The notes under the pieces were generated by a model that was given only the letters and a program-made list of their open reading frames with translations, searched no databases and was not told the origin of the DNA. Of a stretch of 64,000 nt of DNA, positions 24,993 to 34,168 are shown one piece after another. The first letter of the stretch is position 1, and each line of letters opens with the position of its first letter. The translations under genes and the position numbers were made by a program. Source of the DNA: Hoeflea_A sp039025395 (GTDB lineage: Bacteria > Pseudomonadota > Alphaproteobacteria > Rhizobiales > Rhizobiaceae); NCBI GenBank assembly GCA_039025395.1, contig JBCCOK010000006.1:54744-118743 (forward strand), read 5' to 3'.

Positions 24993-26164
24993 TTGTTGAC
25001 CTTTCTGACGGCTCTCTCCAAGCGCCTTTGCCGCTTGAACCGCTTGAAACGCCGGTTGAGTTCATCAACTGGAATGGAACGGTAGAAGCGTTTCTTGCGC
25101 CCGTATTTTGCCAAAGCGCTGTCAATCGCTGCAACAACGGCATCCCTTTCCCTTGCCACAGCAACTTGCCGCATCCGGGTCAGGTCTGAAAGCGATCCCT
25201 CCCCCGTAACGCGTAGCGTCGATCCGGCGGACCCCAAATGGCTGTATGTCGGCGAGAGACTTCGTAGATCGAGCAGATCCAAGGCCGTCAGCATGAAACG
25301 ACAACTGTCGCATGCCCCGCAATGTTCATATTCTCTATTACAGACACGCAGGTGCTCCATAAGGACAGGCTCTTTCGCAATCCGGTCGATCTTGGAAAGT
25401 CGGTCCACCAAGCCATGATGCTCGATCTGTGCGCCTGCGGTGCCCCACAGCTTATCGAGCGCCGGATGCGATCCCCATCGGCGGTTCCAGGATGAGTTGT
25501 CAGCCGAGGACGCAACCAACTGCTTTTCGAGATCACACGCCAGCATGTGCCTAACAGCCGCCAGAAAAGCGCCATGATACTCGACCCAGCCAATCATCCG
25601 ATCGGAAACATCGCGGATGTTACTCGTTACAATAATAGGCTTGAGCTGATACTCGGCTGCAACGTCAACGGCGATTGATCTGAGCCGTTTGGCGCGAGGC
25701 AAATCCTCCGGTGCCACATCGGCACCGATGATCGTAACAAGGGCAGACAGACCCTCGTTTTCTTCCGCCAGTGAGTAGCTTGAGTCCACACCACCGGAAA
25801 AGAACAATCCCGTTCCTCTTCCTTCCGGATAACGTCGCCGCAACGTGTCTGCTTGCACCTGTACGGGCTGATAGCCTGGATACCACTTACACAGGAGCCG
25901 CTGAATTTCATTTGCGTTTTTAATAAGGCCCCCGTCGACACCCGCTTCGATGCGCAGGTCGACATTCAGCTCCATAGCCGGAAGAAGCCCAAGACAAAGC
26001 AACGCATCTCCGGATGCAGCAAGTTGTGCACCTTCGCAGTTGAAGTAAACCAGTCTTTCGTAGTCTCCGACTGAAAACCGCACTGTAAGCGAATCCTGAT
26101 TGCGCGGGTTATCGGATTCGTTTGCCGCGAAGGAGAGTGAAAGCGGTTTTGACGTGGCTATCAT
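24989..26164 (-). CDS. PP-loop (N-type) ATP pyrophosphatase with a Cys-rich motif
   Basis: About 391 residues from ATG 26164; the frame is open to an ATG at 26314, but that would leave only 8 bases to the divergent ATP-grasp gene. It has the PP-loop GLFFSGGVDSSYSLAEE (about residue 120), which adenylates a substrate and releases pyrophosphate. It also has VTIIGADVAPEDLPRAKRL and a Cys cluster CNREYEHCGACDSCRFML (about 275-290). Such clusters occur in QueC-like and related enzymes and may bind zinc or carry sulfur. The N-terminal 110 residues are beta-rich (LTVRFSVGDYERLVYFN) and unidentified; the C-terminus is highly basic. Not a canonical asparagine synthase, because no glutaminase domain is present. 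It heads the three-gene unit with the ATP-grasp and acetyltransferase genes. Confidence 0.78.
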   Translation of the reverse strand: MIATSKPLSLSFAANESDNPRNQDSLTVRFSVGDYERLVYFNCEGAQLAASGDALLCLGLLPAMELNVDLRIEAGVDGGLIKNANEIQRLLCKWYPGYQPVQVQADTLRRRYPEGRGTGLFFSGGVDSSYSLAEENEGLSALVTIIGADVAPEDLPRAKRLRSIAVDVAAEYQLKPIIVTSNIRDVSDRMIGWVEYHGAFLAAVRHMLACDLEKQLVASSADNSSWNRRWGSHPALDKLWGTAGAQIEHHGLVDRLSKIDRIAKEPVLMEHLRVCNREYEHCGACDSCRFMLTALDLLDLRSLSPTYSHLGSAGSTLRVTGEGSLSDLTRMRQVAVARERDAVVAAIDSALAKYGRKKRFYRSIPVDELNRRFKRFKRQRRLERAVRKVNK

Positions 26165-26322
26165 GAAGTTGCTTGGAGAAACAAGCCGACCATATTCTGC
26201 AGTTGCCGGCCATGGTTTCGTAATGCTGCGATGTACATTTACGCACTTGTGGCTGCAAAAAGCAGCGTTTGGCAGACCTTCGAAGGATTGATCCGCCCCT
26301 AAGTTAGTGATCATACTCAGTC

Positions 26323-27381
26323 ATGGGAGTTTCTACACGCCTACGCGCATACTTAGACTTGACCAAGGCCGAGTTTAACGAAGGAATACAAGACCCCAAA
26401 TGGCTTTTGAGGTCAATCGTCTCCGGTCATCCTTCACAGTCAATCCGACTTCTTCCACCGGATATGCGCGCCTCTGGAGACTATGTGCGACTGACGCTGT
26501 ACAGGCGCAGGATGGCTTTCCACAACAGGATGCTGTACGCGGCTCTGCACAACAAGATTTCCCAAAAGCTCTGGCTCGATAAGGTCTGTCCGGTCTCCTC
26601 ACCGCCGATGACACACTACGTCGCCGGCAAAAAACTGATCAAACTCGGCAGCAATGAGCCGGAATTCGGTGCAAGGTCCGATGTTTTTTCACTTATCGAA
26701 TCCGGGGCTGGACATTTCATCAAACCCGCCGATGCAGGTAAAGGCGTTGGCGCTTATCATGTTAGCCGGGCACCGGAAGGTTTTCGTGTAAACAATATGA
26801 TCCTAGGCGGGTCCGAGTTGAAAGCGTGGATAAGAGATCTGCCCCGGATCTTCACCATTTCCAGAGTCATCGAACAGTCTGCTTTCACCCGGAGTATCTT
26901 TCCGGATGCAGTTAGTACCGTCCGTGTCTTAACGGCAACATCTTTCGTCGACTACAGAGTAGTCGTGCTGGGATCAGTCCTGAAATGTGCATCGAGCCGA
27001 TCCGCCCCTACCGACAATTTCAAGGCTGGACGCGGCGGCGCGGTGGCTCCGATTGAGATGGATACTGGCATCATTGGTCAGTGCGTGTCTTTCGACAAAA
27101 CGAAATCTGATCGAGTTCTTTCAGACTGCCATCTCGAGACCGGAGTGCGTGTTGCCGGAGAAACATTGCCCCATTGGGAATCGCTATTCAGCACGATTAC
27201 TGCGTTGTCGGCCGTTCTTCCAAGTCCGGGGGTTGCCGGTTGGGATGTGGCGCTTCGAAACGACGGCATTACCATTGTCGAGATCAACACGCTGCCAGGG
27301 ATCGATAGCGTTCAATCAGCCACATCACTTCTCGATACAGAAGCAAAGCGTAACATCCTCTCGGAATTGCGGATGATCTGA
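26323..27381 (+). CDS. Sugar-transfer-associated ATP-grasp family protein
   Basis: 352 residues. The central and C-terminal parts fit the ATP-grasp family found beside glycosyltransferases: FHNRMLYAALHNKISQKLWL, GHFIKPADAGKGVGAYHVSR with the nucleotide-binding Lys, SRVIEQSAFTRSIFPDAVST, KAGRGGAVAPIEMDTGIIG, and the metal-site end VAGWDVALRNDGITIVEINT. It probably forms an amide bond between a carboxylate, for example a uronic or amino acid, and an amine on a glycan. The start has only a weak ribosome-binding site. Only 21 bases separate it from asnB downstream, which can provide amide nitrogen. It is divergent from the PP-loop ATPase gene. Confidence 0.82.
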   Translation: MGVSTRLRAYLDLTKAEFNEGIQDPKWLLRSIVSGHPSQSIRLLPPDMRASGDYVRLTLYRRRMAFHNRMLYAALHNKISQKLWLDKVCPVSSPPMTHYVAGKKLIKLGSNEPEFGARSDVFSLIESGAGHFIKPADAGKGVGAYHVSRAPEGFRVNNMILGGSELKAWIRDLPRIFTISRVIEQSAFTRSIFPDAVSTVRVLTATSFVDYRVVVLGSVLKCASSRSAPTDNFKAGRGGAVAPIEMDTGIIGQCVSFDKTKSDRVLSDCHLETGVRVAGETLPHWESLFSTITALSAVLPSPGVAGWDVALRNDGITIVEINTLPGIDSVQSATSLLDTEAKRNILSELRMI

Positions 27382-27402
27382 CACAAACCACTGGGGGGGC
27401 AA

Positions 27403-29265
27403 ATGTGCGGAATAGCAGGGATCTGGCGGCTTTTTGGCCGTGCAGAAGAAGCCGATCAGGCCGATGTCCGAGCAATGATCGACGCCGTTGCCCATCGTGG
27501 GCCTGACGGCACCGGGTTCTGGGCAAAGGACCAAATCACGCTCGGACACTGCCGACTGGCAATCCTCGACACGTCGGACCGTGGTCTTCAACCGGCCATA
27601 ACGCCGGATTCCTCCGGTGTTTTGGTTTACAACGGAGAAGTCTACAATTTTCGGGAGTTGCGGCAGGAGCTTGAGGAAAGCGGTGTTCGTTTCGTCAGCC
27701 AAAGCGATACGGAAGTCGTTCTTTGGGCATTACACCGCTGGGGAGTGGAAAATGCTATCAGGCGCTTCAACGGGATGTTTGCCTTTGCCTATTACGATAC
27801 GCGCAAAAACGCACTTTGGCTTTGCCGTGATCGCCTCGGCATCAAGGCAATGTCAATCGCTCATGTCGGCGAACGGCTGATTTTTGCGTCAGAAGACAAG
27901 GCCATTTTGGCTGTTTCGGCCTTCGACAAAAGAATAGACACACGAGCACTGACGCTTTCATTGGCACTTCAGTACACGGATTCTCACCTGTCATCGTTCG
28001 CTGATATCCGTAGATTGCCGCCGGGAGCGTGCTGGCGCTTCGACAGTAACGGCATGCATGAAGGGCGTTTTTGGGAGGCGCTCAAAGAACTGGATTTTCA
28101 GAGGCTCTGCGATAAGCGCATTGATGTCGAGAAAGCAAAACAAAACCTCGAAACAGGGCTTCGGGACAGTGTTGGACTTCATTGTATTTCTGACGTCGAT
28201 TTGGCCACGGCCTGCTCAAGCGGGGTCGACTCGGGAATGGTGACGGCACTGAGCCGCGACTTCGTCGGCGCTTTCCCCGCATACGTCATTGATCCTGACC
28301 AGGGCGTCAACGAATTCGAGGGTGCGCAACGGACCTGCAAACGTCTAGGTGTTCCGCTGCGGCGGGTGCATTTGGATCAGGCGACCTACCTGAGATCCAT
28401 GGCACAAACCGTCTTTCATGTCGAAAATGGAAATCTTGCCACCGGAACACCGGCGCTTCTTGCAATGACCCGGCAATGCAAGCAAGACGGGCTCAAGGTG
28501 CTATTGACTGGCGAAGGGTCCGACGAACTGTTTGGCGGCTATGGATGGCACGCACAATCAGCCAGACATACGCGCTTTACGGCCTTTCTCGCAGCACTCG
28601 GTCCGACGCAAAAGGCGCGACGACGCCGAATGGAGCGATTGGCGCGGTCGCCTTTTCGCAATGCGATCAGCGCCTCCCACGACATCGAGCATCAAATCCA
28701 CACGTCATCCATGTGGGCTGAATACAACCTTATGCAACAGGAGATTATGGAAACCCTGTCGCCTCTTGCATCCGTCCACGACAGGGCGTTTGCCGGCAAC
28801 GGGATATTCGATCTCTACGCACACATGCAGTGCATTATTCACCGCCACGATCGGCTCTCCATGGCCGCGTCTATCGAGTTGCGGGTCCCGTTCCTGGAAA
28901 ACAGCATCATCGATTTTGCGATCAACCTTCCGCCCGCTCTGAAGTACCGCAACAAAACAGGCAAATGGATTCTCAAAGAGGTCGCATTGAAGTATCTGCC
29001 GCAAGAAAACATCATGGCGAAGAAGAAGGGTTTTCCCGTTACTAATGATTATCTCGACGGCACGGAAGCCCTTCTGAAGAACGGCGCGTTGCGCGAGTTG
29101 ATGTCTTGGAGCACGCGCGATGCAGACGCAATCGCCGCAATGTGCAAGACAAACAAAGCCCTGCGCTTGAGGTTGGTAGGTCATGAAGTCCTGGCCCGCA
29201 TCTACGCATCGGGCACGTCACCGGATGAAGTCGGCGAAACGCTGGTATCTGCGGCTTCAGCGTGA
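27403..29265 (+). CDS. asnB: Glutamine-hydrolysing asparagine synthase family protein
   Basis: 620 residues, normal for AsnB. N-terminal class II glutaminase with Cys2 as nucleophile (MCGIAGIWRL), HRGPDGTGFWAKD and GVLVYNGEVYNFRELRQEL. C-terminal synthase domain with PP-loop TACSSGVDSGMVTALS, LLTGEGSDELFGGYGWH, HDRLSMAASIELRVPFLE and KWILKEVALKYLP. It moves the amide nitrogen of glutamine onto an adenylated carboxylate. The PP-loop reads SSGVDSG instead of SGGVDSS, a mild variation. Because it sits in the surface-product island, it may amidate a uronic acid or other carboxylate rather than make asparagine. A G-rich ribosome-binding site precedes the ATG, and it forms an operon with the ATP-grasp gene. 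Confidence 0.9.
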   Translation: MCGIAGIWRLFGRAEEADQADVRAMIDAVAHRGPDGTGFWAKDQITLGHCRLAILDTSDRGLQPAITPDSSGVLVYNGEVYNFRELRQELEESGVRFVSQSDTEVVLWALHRWGVENAIRRFNGMFAFAYYDTRKNALWLCRDRLGIKAMSIAHVGERLIFASEDKAILAVSAFDKRIDTRALTLSLALQYTDSHLSSFADIRRLPPGACWRFDSNGMHEGRFWEALKELDFQRLCDKRIDVEKAKQNLETGLRDSVGLHCISDVDLATACSSGVDSGMVTALSRDFVGAFPAYVIDPDQGVNEFEGAQRTCKRLGVPLRRVHLDQATYLRSMAQTVFHVENGNLATGTPALLAMTRQCKQDGLKVLLTGEGSDELFGGYGWHAQSARHTRFTAFLAALGPTQKARRRRMERLARSPFRNAISASHDIEHQIHTSSMWAEYNLMQQEIMETLSPLASVHDRAFAGNGIFDLYAHMQCIIHRHDRLSMAASIELRVPFLENSIIDFAINLPPALKYRNKTGKWILKEVALKYLPQENIMAKKKGFPVTNDYLDGTEALLKNGALRELMSWSTRDADAIAAMCKTNKALRLRLVGHEVLARIYASGTSPDEVGETLVSAASA

Positions 29266-29473
29266 TTTATTCCCGAAGAAAACGGCACGGCATTGGCGTT
29301 TTTGCGGTTGCTCCGGCAAATTCACATGCTCACGATGCACGAGCTTCCACTTTCGCAAAAGGCATAAGAAATCAACAAATATGCGCGTAAACTGCCTCGA
29401 GATGCACCCTATCAGACAAAAAGAAATGCGTTTGCTCCCATGGAAACCGGTACGATTTCAGAACTCGAACGCT

Positions 29474-30613
29474 TTAGCTGAAAGGCTTCCGATAGCGCGC
29501 GAGCAGGCGCACAAGATCGACCTGTCGCTTGACGGACAGTTTCGCCATAAGCGCATAGAGCTGGCTTCGCACAGTTGTTGGGGCGACACCTCTTTGCAGG
29601 GCGATTTCCTTCGTCGAACGGCCCTGATCAAGCGACACGGCCAACTGAACCTCCGCAACGGAGAGACCGTAGCTCATGCTGAGTAGGTCCGTATCAAGGC
29701 AATTGAACGTCCCGGGGTCTCGAACAAACACGATCGCGGCAGCGCGGAGTTTTTCAATGTCGAAGCGTTCCGATCCGCTGGCCAAACGCCTTACGGAAAC
29801 CAGATACGGACGTGCGCCGCTTGGCCGCGGCGCGATGAATGAGGCGTTGGCATTGCTCTTTACCTCACCATTTGCCAGTACCATACCCGCCAGCATTCGG
29901 TTGAGCTGGTCTTTGCAAGCCGCACTTCGAAAACCGATGGTACGATCATCGATTTCCAGGCCATCATCGGCGGCTACCATGTTGTGCGCAGCGCGGTTGG
30001 CATAGACAACCTTGCCGTCAACGTTGACGAGAATGGCCGCTTCCTCCAAGTCTTCAAGGCAGGCAATAAACCCGCTTGTTTCGGCTGCTGACCCCATCAG
30101 GCGGTACTTCAGATCCACAGCCTGTTGGATGTGAGGAACCAATGTTTGCATCAATGAAATCGCCTCAGTATCGACATGGCCCTGTTTCGGCGACCGCTGG
30201 ACCGCAAGTGCACCCAAATGCCCGTTGCCGTCACGTAGATGGCCGGCAACAAAGTAGCGTAGCCCTAGCGGCGCCATGCAATCATTGTAGAACTCATCCG
30301 CCTCCATCTCCGTTTCGCTCAGGACCGCATAGTCATATGTGACGGCACCTGACCCGATCTTTTCCGCATGGCGGACCCTTGGAGAAATCTGACCATAATA
30401 CTCGAGATATTCGGGCGCACAGACGTGCTTTAGCCCGGATCCCAATTCTAGAAACAACGGATGGCCGGTTTTCTGGTCGAACACCTCGAAACTCGTTCCG
30501 ACACCGCCAAAGACGTCGGTTGCAAAGTCCAGAAGCGGCAGCCACTGGTCATGATCGAGAGCCACGGCATACGTTCTTGCAACCAGTTTGCTCAGATCGC
30601 TCTCACTGATCAT
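29474..30613 (-). CDS. LuxR-type transcriptional regulator with a PAS-like sensory region
   Basis: 379 residues. The C-terminal 65 residues are a LuxR helix-turn-helix: YGLSVAEVQLAVSLDQGRST, EIALQRGVAPTTVRSQLYAL and MAKLSVKRQVDLVRLL. The upstream part has a sensory core, FIACLEDLEEAAILVNVDGK with VVYANRAAHNMVAADDGLEI, which is PAS-like, and a helical N-terminus MISESDLSKLVARTYAVALD. No receiver domain or acyl-homoserine-lactone-binding pattern is evident. It is convergent with the island's last gene and might regulate it, but nothing in the sequence shows this. The weak GGA ribosome-binding site leaves the start slightly uncertain. Confidence 0.85.
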   Translation of the reverse strand: MISESDLSKLVARTYAVALDHDQWLPLLDFATDVFGGVGTSFEVFDQKTGHPLFLELGSGLKHVCAPEYLEYYGQISPRVRHAEKIGSGAVTYDYAVLSETEMEADEFYNDCMAPLGLRYFVAGHLRDGNGHLGALAVQRSPKQGHVDTEAISLMQTLVPHIQQAVDLKYRLMGSAAETSGFIACLEDLEEAAILVNVDGKVVYANRAAHNMVAADDGLEIDDRTIGFRSAACKDQLNRMLAGMVLANGEVKSNANASFIAPRPSGARPYLVSVRRLASGSERFDIEKLRAAAIVFVRDPGTFNCLDTDLLSMSYGLSVAEVQLAVSLDQGRSTKEIALQRGVAPTTVRSQLYALMAKLSVKRQVDLVRLLARYRKPFS

Positions 30614-30737
30614 GCAGCTGATCCTTATCCGGTATCGGTATCTGAAGCCGTTGGTGCAACACCGGAATGACCAACGCTATTTCTCCGTCCTATCGCGAAA
30701 ACCGCACCCTCTTTCGAAAAACCGATATGGTGGGCGC

Positions 30738-31079
30738 TCAGCCCGCATACCCAAATCCTGACTGCATTCTTCGGCAGTCCCCAAGCCGCTTAAACCATCC
30801 TATGGCGCTGCCTTCTGCGACCTCATCGCCCTTGCCGGTAAAGAGGAGCATATGATCGTTTTTGCCATCTGCGATCTCTCCGATGAACAACGGCTTGACG
30901 ATGCATCTGTCCAAATGGGCAACGGCGGAGGCGATCACTGCCGCAACTGAAGCCAACTGCAAATGTCTGTCCCGGTCGATTGGATCGTCAGTCCCAGTCA
31001 GGCCTGATACCACTACAAAGACGGCACCGATCACTGCAGCGGCTGAAAGACGTCCTCTGAATTGTCTGTGCTTCTGCAT
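30738..31079 (-). CDS. Small exported or membrane-anchored protein of unknown function
   Basis: 113 residues. GGGAGG sits 8 bases before the ATG, strong support for a real gene. The N-terminus is a positive stretch followed by a hydrophobic core (GRLSAAAVIGAVFVVVSGL), either a signal peptide or an anchor. The rest contains a second mildly hydrophobic helix (LASVAAVIASAVAHLDRCIV), then FIGEIADGKNDHMLLFTGKG. Two Cys are spaced far apart. No family recognised. It stands alone between the LuxR gene and the end of the hexuronate operon. Confidence 0.6.
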   Translation of the reverse strand: MQKHRQFRGRLSAAAVIGAVFVVVSGLTGTDDPIDRDRHLQLASVAAVIASAVAHLDRCIVKPLFIGEIADGKNDHMLLFTGKGDEVAEGSAIGWFKRLGDCRRMQSGFGYAG

Positions 31080-31248
31080 CTCGACGGCCTCCCTGCCGTT
31101 CGAGTGGAACGCGGCTTAGAGCAAGTCTCGCAAATCGACCTCACTGATCAAAGCACATCTCTTCGCCACCCGAATAAACCATAACAGGAATTATGAAAAG
31201 ACTGCAATCATGCCGCGATTTTTGGCCTCGCCGATCCGGCCGATCTTC

Positions 31249-32721
31249 TTAACTTCGCAGCGTCGCCTTGACCGCGCTATGCACACCATCCTTGAGCAAA
31301 AGGGTCAGATGCTTGAGGACCGCGTTCCGGAATGTCTGGTCAGCTGACAGGTCGGCACCGAAAACCGACTTGAGATCGAGAATCGCGTTACCGAACGCGT
31401 TGACGTCAGGCAGCGTTTTTTCGGCAGTTGCGCGAAACAGATCCGCCATGGGATCATCAATGGCAGAGTGCTTTCCGTCCGCAAGTGCCATATACAAATG
31501 CCGAAGCCATGCTGCCACCGTCAGGCAGAGCCTATCGTCCGCATTGCCGGAAGACCGACGAGCGCTGATGGTGCCCAACAGCCTTTGCGGGATTTTTTGC
31601 GATCCGTCCATCGCGATCTGTATCGTTCTGTGCTTCAACGCCACGTTGGCATAACGCGCCATCAGCGACTGGATATAGGTCTCAAGATCAATGTCAGGGA
31701 CCGTCAGCGTGGGGAGGATCTCCTCGTGCATCATCTGCAAAACAAACGCCGCCAGAACCGGATCGCCAACGGCATCGGCCACTGTTTCATATCCGGCGGC
31801 GATGCCCAGATAGGCGAGCGCCGAATGGCTTGCATTAAGGAGCTGAAGCTTCATCGCTTCAAAAGGTGCAACGTTATCGGTGAGAACGACACCGACCTCA
31901 TCAAGCGGCGGCCGTCCGGCGGCAAAACGATCCTCGATTACCCATTGACAAAAGGGTTCGGTTATCACCGGCCAGGCATCCTCATATCCTGTCAATTCTG
32001 AAATCGCGGCACGATCCGCATCCGTGGTGGCAGGAACAATGCGGTCCACCATTGTCGATGGAAATGCGACATTGTCCCGTATCCAAACGGCAAGAGCAGG
32101 ATCGGTCAGTTCGGCAAACTGGTCAATGACACGGGCAAGGCTCGTACCATTGGCCGGAAGATTGTCACAGCTGACGATCGAAATCGGCGGCAAACCGAGG
32201 TGCCGCCGTCTCGCCAAAGCTCTGGTAAGAAGCCCCGGCACCGACCTGGCGCCATCGGGAAGGTTGAGGTCGGCTGCGATATCGCTATTCTGCAGATCGA
32301 GATCGCCCGTGGCCGGGTTTCGGCAATAGGCTTTTTCCGTCACGGTCAGCGTGACGATCTGCGTGTTGGCGGACGCAATTCTGTCAACGACCGCATTGTT
32401 TCCAGGAGGCGCATGGAGGATCTCCTTGATCGCGCCAATAATGCGGGTGTCGGTCCGGTTCCCGTCCCTGACCGCAAGGGTGTAAAGGCAATCCTGGGGC
32501 TGAAGCGCATCAGCCGTATCGCCGCGGCGCAGACTTGCGCCCACAATTCCCCATGATGGATCAATCGCCAGGCAATCGTCGATATAGACCGCTTGGTGTG
32601 CGCGATGAAACGCTCCGATGCCGAGATGCACAATACGCGCGGTGACCGAAACACGGTTGTAAGTAGGCCGTGTTGCGGGACCGTCATATTCGGCGAGTGT
32701 CGCTTCGCATAGACGCTTCAA
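31249..32721 (-). CDS. uxuB: Mannitol-dehydrogenase family oxidoreductase, probable fructuronate reductase
   Basis: 490 residues, the family size. N-terminal NAD-binding segment RIVHLGIGAFHRAHQAVYID. C-terminal active-site motif KLQLLNASHSALAYLG with the conserved Lys, Asn and His of polyol-specific long-chain dehydrogenases. Also CDNLPANGTSLARVIDQFA and MVDRIVPATTDADR. Because uxaC and uxuA are in the same operon, the likely reaction is D-fructuronate to D-mannonate with NADH. The start is TTG 32721; the N-terminal length matches relatives and no ATG suits. Last gene of the leftward hexuronate operon, 31 bases after uxaC. Confidence 0.9.
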   Translation of the reverse strand: MKRLCEATLAEYDGPATRPTYNRVSVTARIVHLGIGAFHRAHQAVYIDDCLAIDPSWGIVGASLRRGDTADALQPQDCLYTLAVRDGNRTDTRIIGAIKEILHAPPGNNAVVDRIASANTQIVTLTVTEKAYCRNPATGDLDLQNSDIAADLNLPDGARSVPGLLTRALARRRHLGLPPISIVSCDNLPANGTSLARVIDQFAELTDPALAVWIRDNVAFPSTMVDRIVPATTDADRAAISELTGYEDAWPVITEPFCQWVIEDRFAAGRPPLDEVGVVLTDNVAPFEAMKLQLLNASHSALAYLGIAAGYETVADAVGDPVLAAFVLQMMHEEILPTLTVPDIDLETYIQSLMARYANVALKHRTIQIAMDGSQKIPQRLLGTISARRSSGNADDRLCLTVAAWLRHLYMALADGKHSAIDDPMADLFRATAEKTLPDVNAFGNAILDLKSVFGADLSADQTFRNAVLKHLTLLLKDGVHSAVKATLRS

Positions 32722-32752
32722 CCTGATCCCTAAGCCTTGTCAGTTTTTGGTT

Positions 32753-34168
32753 TCAGCAGAACCGGTATGCTTTTTTGGCGAGCCCGTAGGCAAGATCGTG
32801 GGCAATCCCATGCGCTTCATCTTCGCGCAAACGATGGTCGGCCACCCGTTCAGCGAGGAATGCGCAGTCGACGCGACGCGCCATGTCGTGACGCGCGGGA
32901 ATGGACGGAAAGGCACGCGTGTCATCGTTGAAGCCAACCGTATTGTAGAAGCCGGCCGTCTCGGTCGTCAGTTCACGATATCGACGCATTCCGTCCGGAC
33001 TGTCGAAAAACCACCATGCCGGTCCGAGTTTCAAAGCCGGGTAAACGCCCGCCAGCGGCGCCAGTTCTCGGCTATAGGCGGTTTCGTCCAGCGTAAACAC
33101 AATCAGGGTTAGCCGCGGATCCATGCCGACGGCGTTGAGCAACGGCTTCAGTGCCTCGACATAGTCGGTACGACGCGGAATATCGAAACCCTTGTCCCGC
33201 CCGAACCGTGCCAGCACCGCATCGCTGTGGTTGCGATGCGAGCCCGGGTGAATCTGCATGACCATCCCGTCTTCGACGCTCATCTTGGCCATTTCAGTCA
33301 GAAACTGCCCTCTGAACAGTTCAATTTCGCCGGCGCTGGATTCACCAGCGAGAACTTTATCGTAGAGGGCTTCGCACGCCGCCGGCGAAAGATCGGCCGT
33401 CCTCGCACTTGGGAACCCATGATCGGTAGCGGTCGCGCCAGATGACCGGAATAACGCCCGCCGGACGCGATGGGCCTCAAGGTAACCCTTCCAGCTTGCG
33501 ACATCGCATCCGGTGATTTCGCCCAAGGTCGCAAGGTCACGCCTGAACGCGGGATGTTCGGGATCAGCGACCGTATCGGGCCTGTACGTCGTTACCACCC
33601 TGCCCGTCCAGCCGCTGTCAGCGATGGCACTGTGATGGCGCAGATCATCGACAGCGCTTTCGGTCGTTGCCAGAACCTCGATGTCAAAACGTTCAAACAA
33701 GGCGCGCGGCCGGAAATCTTCGCGGGCCAGGCAATCACTGATTTGTTTGAAATAGGAAGCTGCTGTGGACGGACCCAGAGGCTCGTTGAGCTCGAACAGG
33801 CTTTCAAACGTATGATCGAGCCACAGCCGTGTTGGTGTGCCCGCAAACAAATAGTAATTGTCGGCAAAGCGCTGCCAGATCGCTTCAGCGTCAAATTTGG
33901 ATGTCGATGCTTGGAGCGGTTTCACTCCAAGCTCTTCGAGCAGAATACCCTGACTGACCAGCATGCGCAGCACATAATGGTCCGGCACCACCAACAGCGA
34001 GGCGGGATCAGGGAACCGCTCATTGTCCGCAAACCATTGCGGGTCCGTATGGCCATGCGGGCTCACGATCGGCAGATCTCTGACACCGGCATAAAGAGCA
34101 CGCGCAAGTGTGCGGACTTTTTCATCCGGCGGGAAAAACCGGTCTGGATGATTGAGCGAGTGCGTCAT
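32753..34168 (-). CDS. uxaC: Glucuronate (uronate) isomerase
   Basis: 471 residues, matching the UxaC family. It converts D-glucuronate to D-fructuronate (or galacturonate to tagaturonate). Key features: the metal-binding VSPHGHTDPQWFADNERFPD, LLVVPDHYVLRMLVSQG, MQIHPGSHRNHSDAVLARFG, the sugar-binding PALKLGPAWWFFDSPDGMRR and the end GFNDDTRAFPSIPARHDMAR. The ATG overlaps the stop of the preceding Gfo/Idh/MocA gene (ATGA), so the two are coupled. Provides the first intracellular step of the hexuronate pathway encoded here. Confidence 0.95.
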   Translation of the reverse strand: MTHSLNHPDRFFPPDEKVRTLARALYAGVRDLPIVSPHGHTDPQWFADNERFPDPASLLVVPDHYVLRMLVSQGILLEELGVKPLQASTSKFDAEAIWQRFADNYYLFAGTPTRLWLDHTFESLFELNEPLGPSTAASYFKQISDCLAREDFRPRALFERFDIEVLATTESAVDDLRHHSAIADSGWTGRVVTTYRPDTVADPEHPAFRRDLATLGEITGCDVASWKGYLEAHRVRRALFRSSGATATDHGFPSARTADLSPAACEALYDKVLAGESSAGEIELFRGQFLTEMAKMSVEDGMVMQIHPGSHRNHSDAVLARFGRDKGFDIPRRTDYVEALKPLLNAVGMDPRLTLIVFTLDETAYSRELAPLAGVYPALKLGPAWWFFDSPDGMRRYRELTTETAGFYNTVGFNDDTRAFPSIPARHDMARRVDCAFLAERVADHRLREDEAHGIAHDLAYGLAKKAYRFC

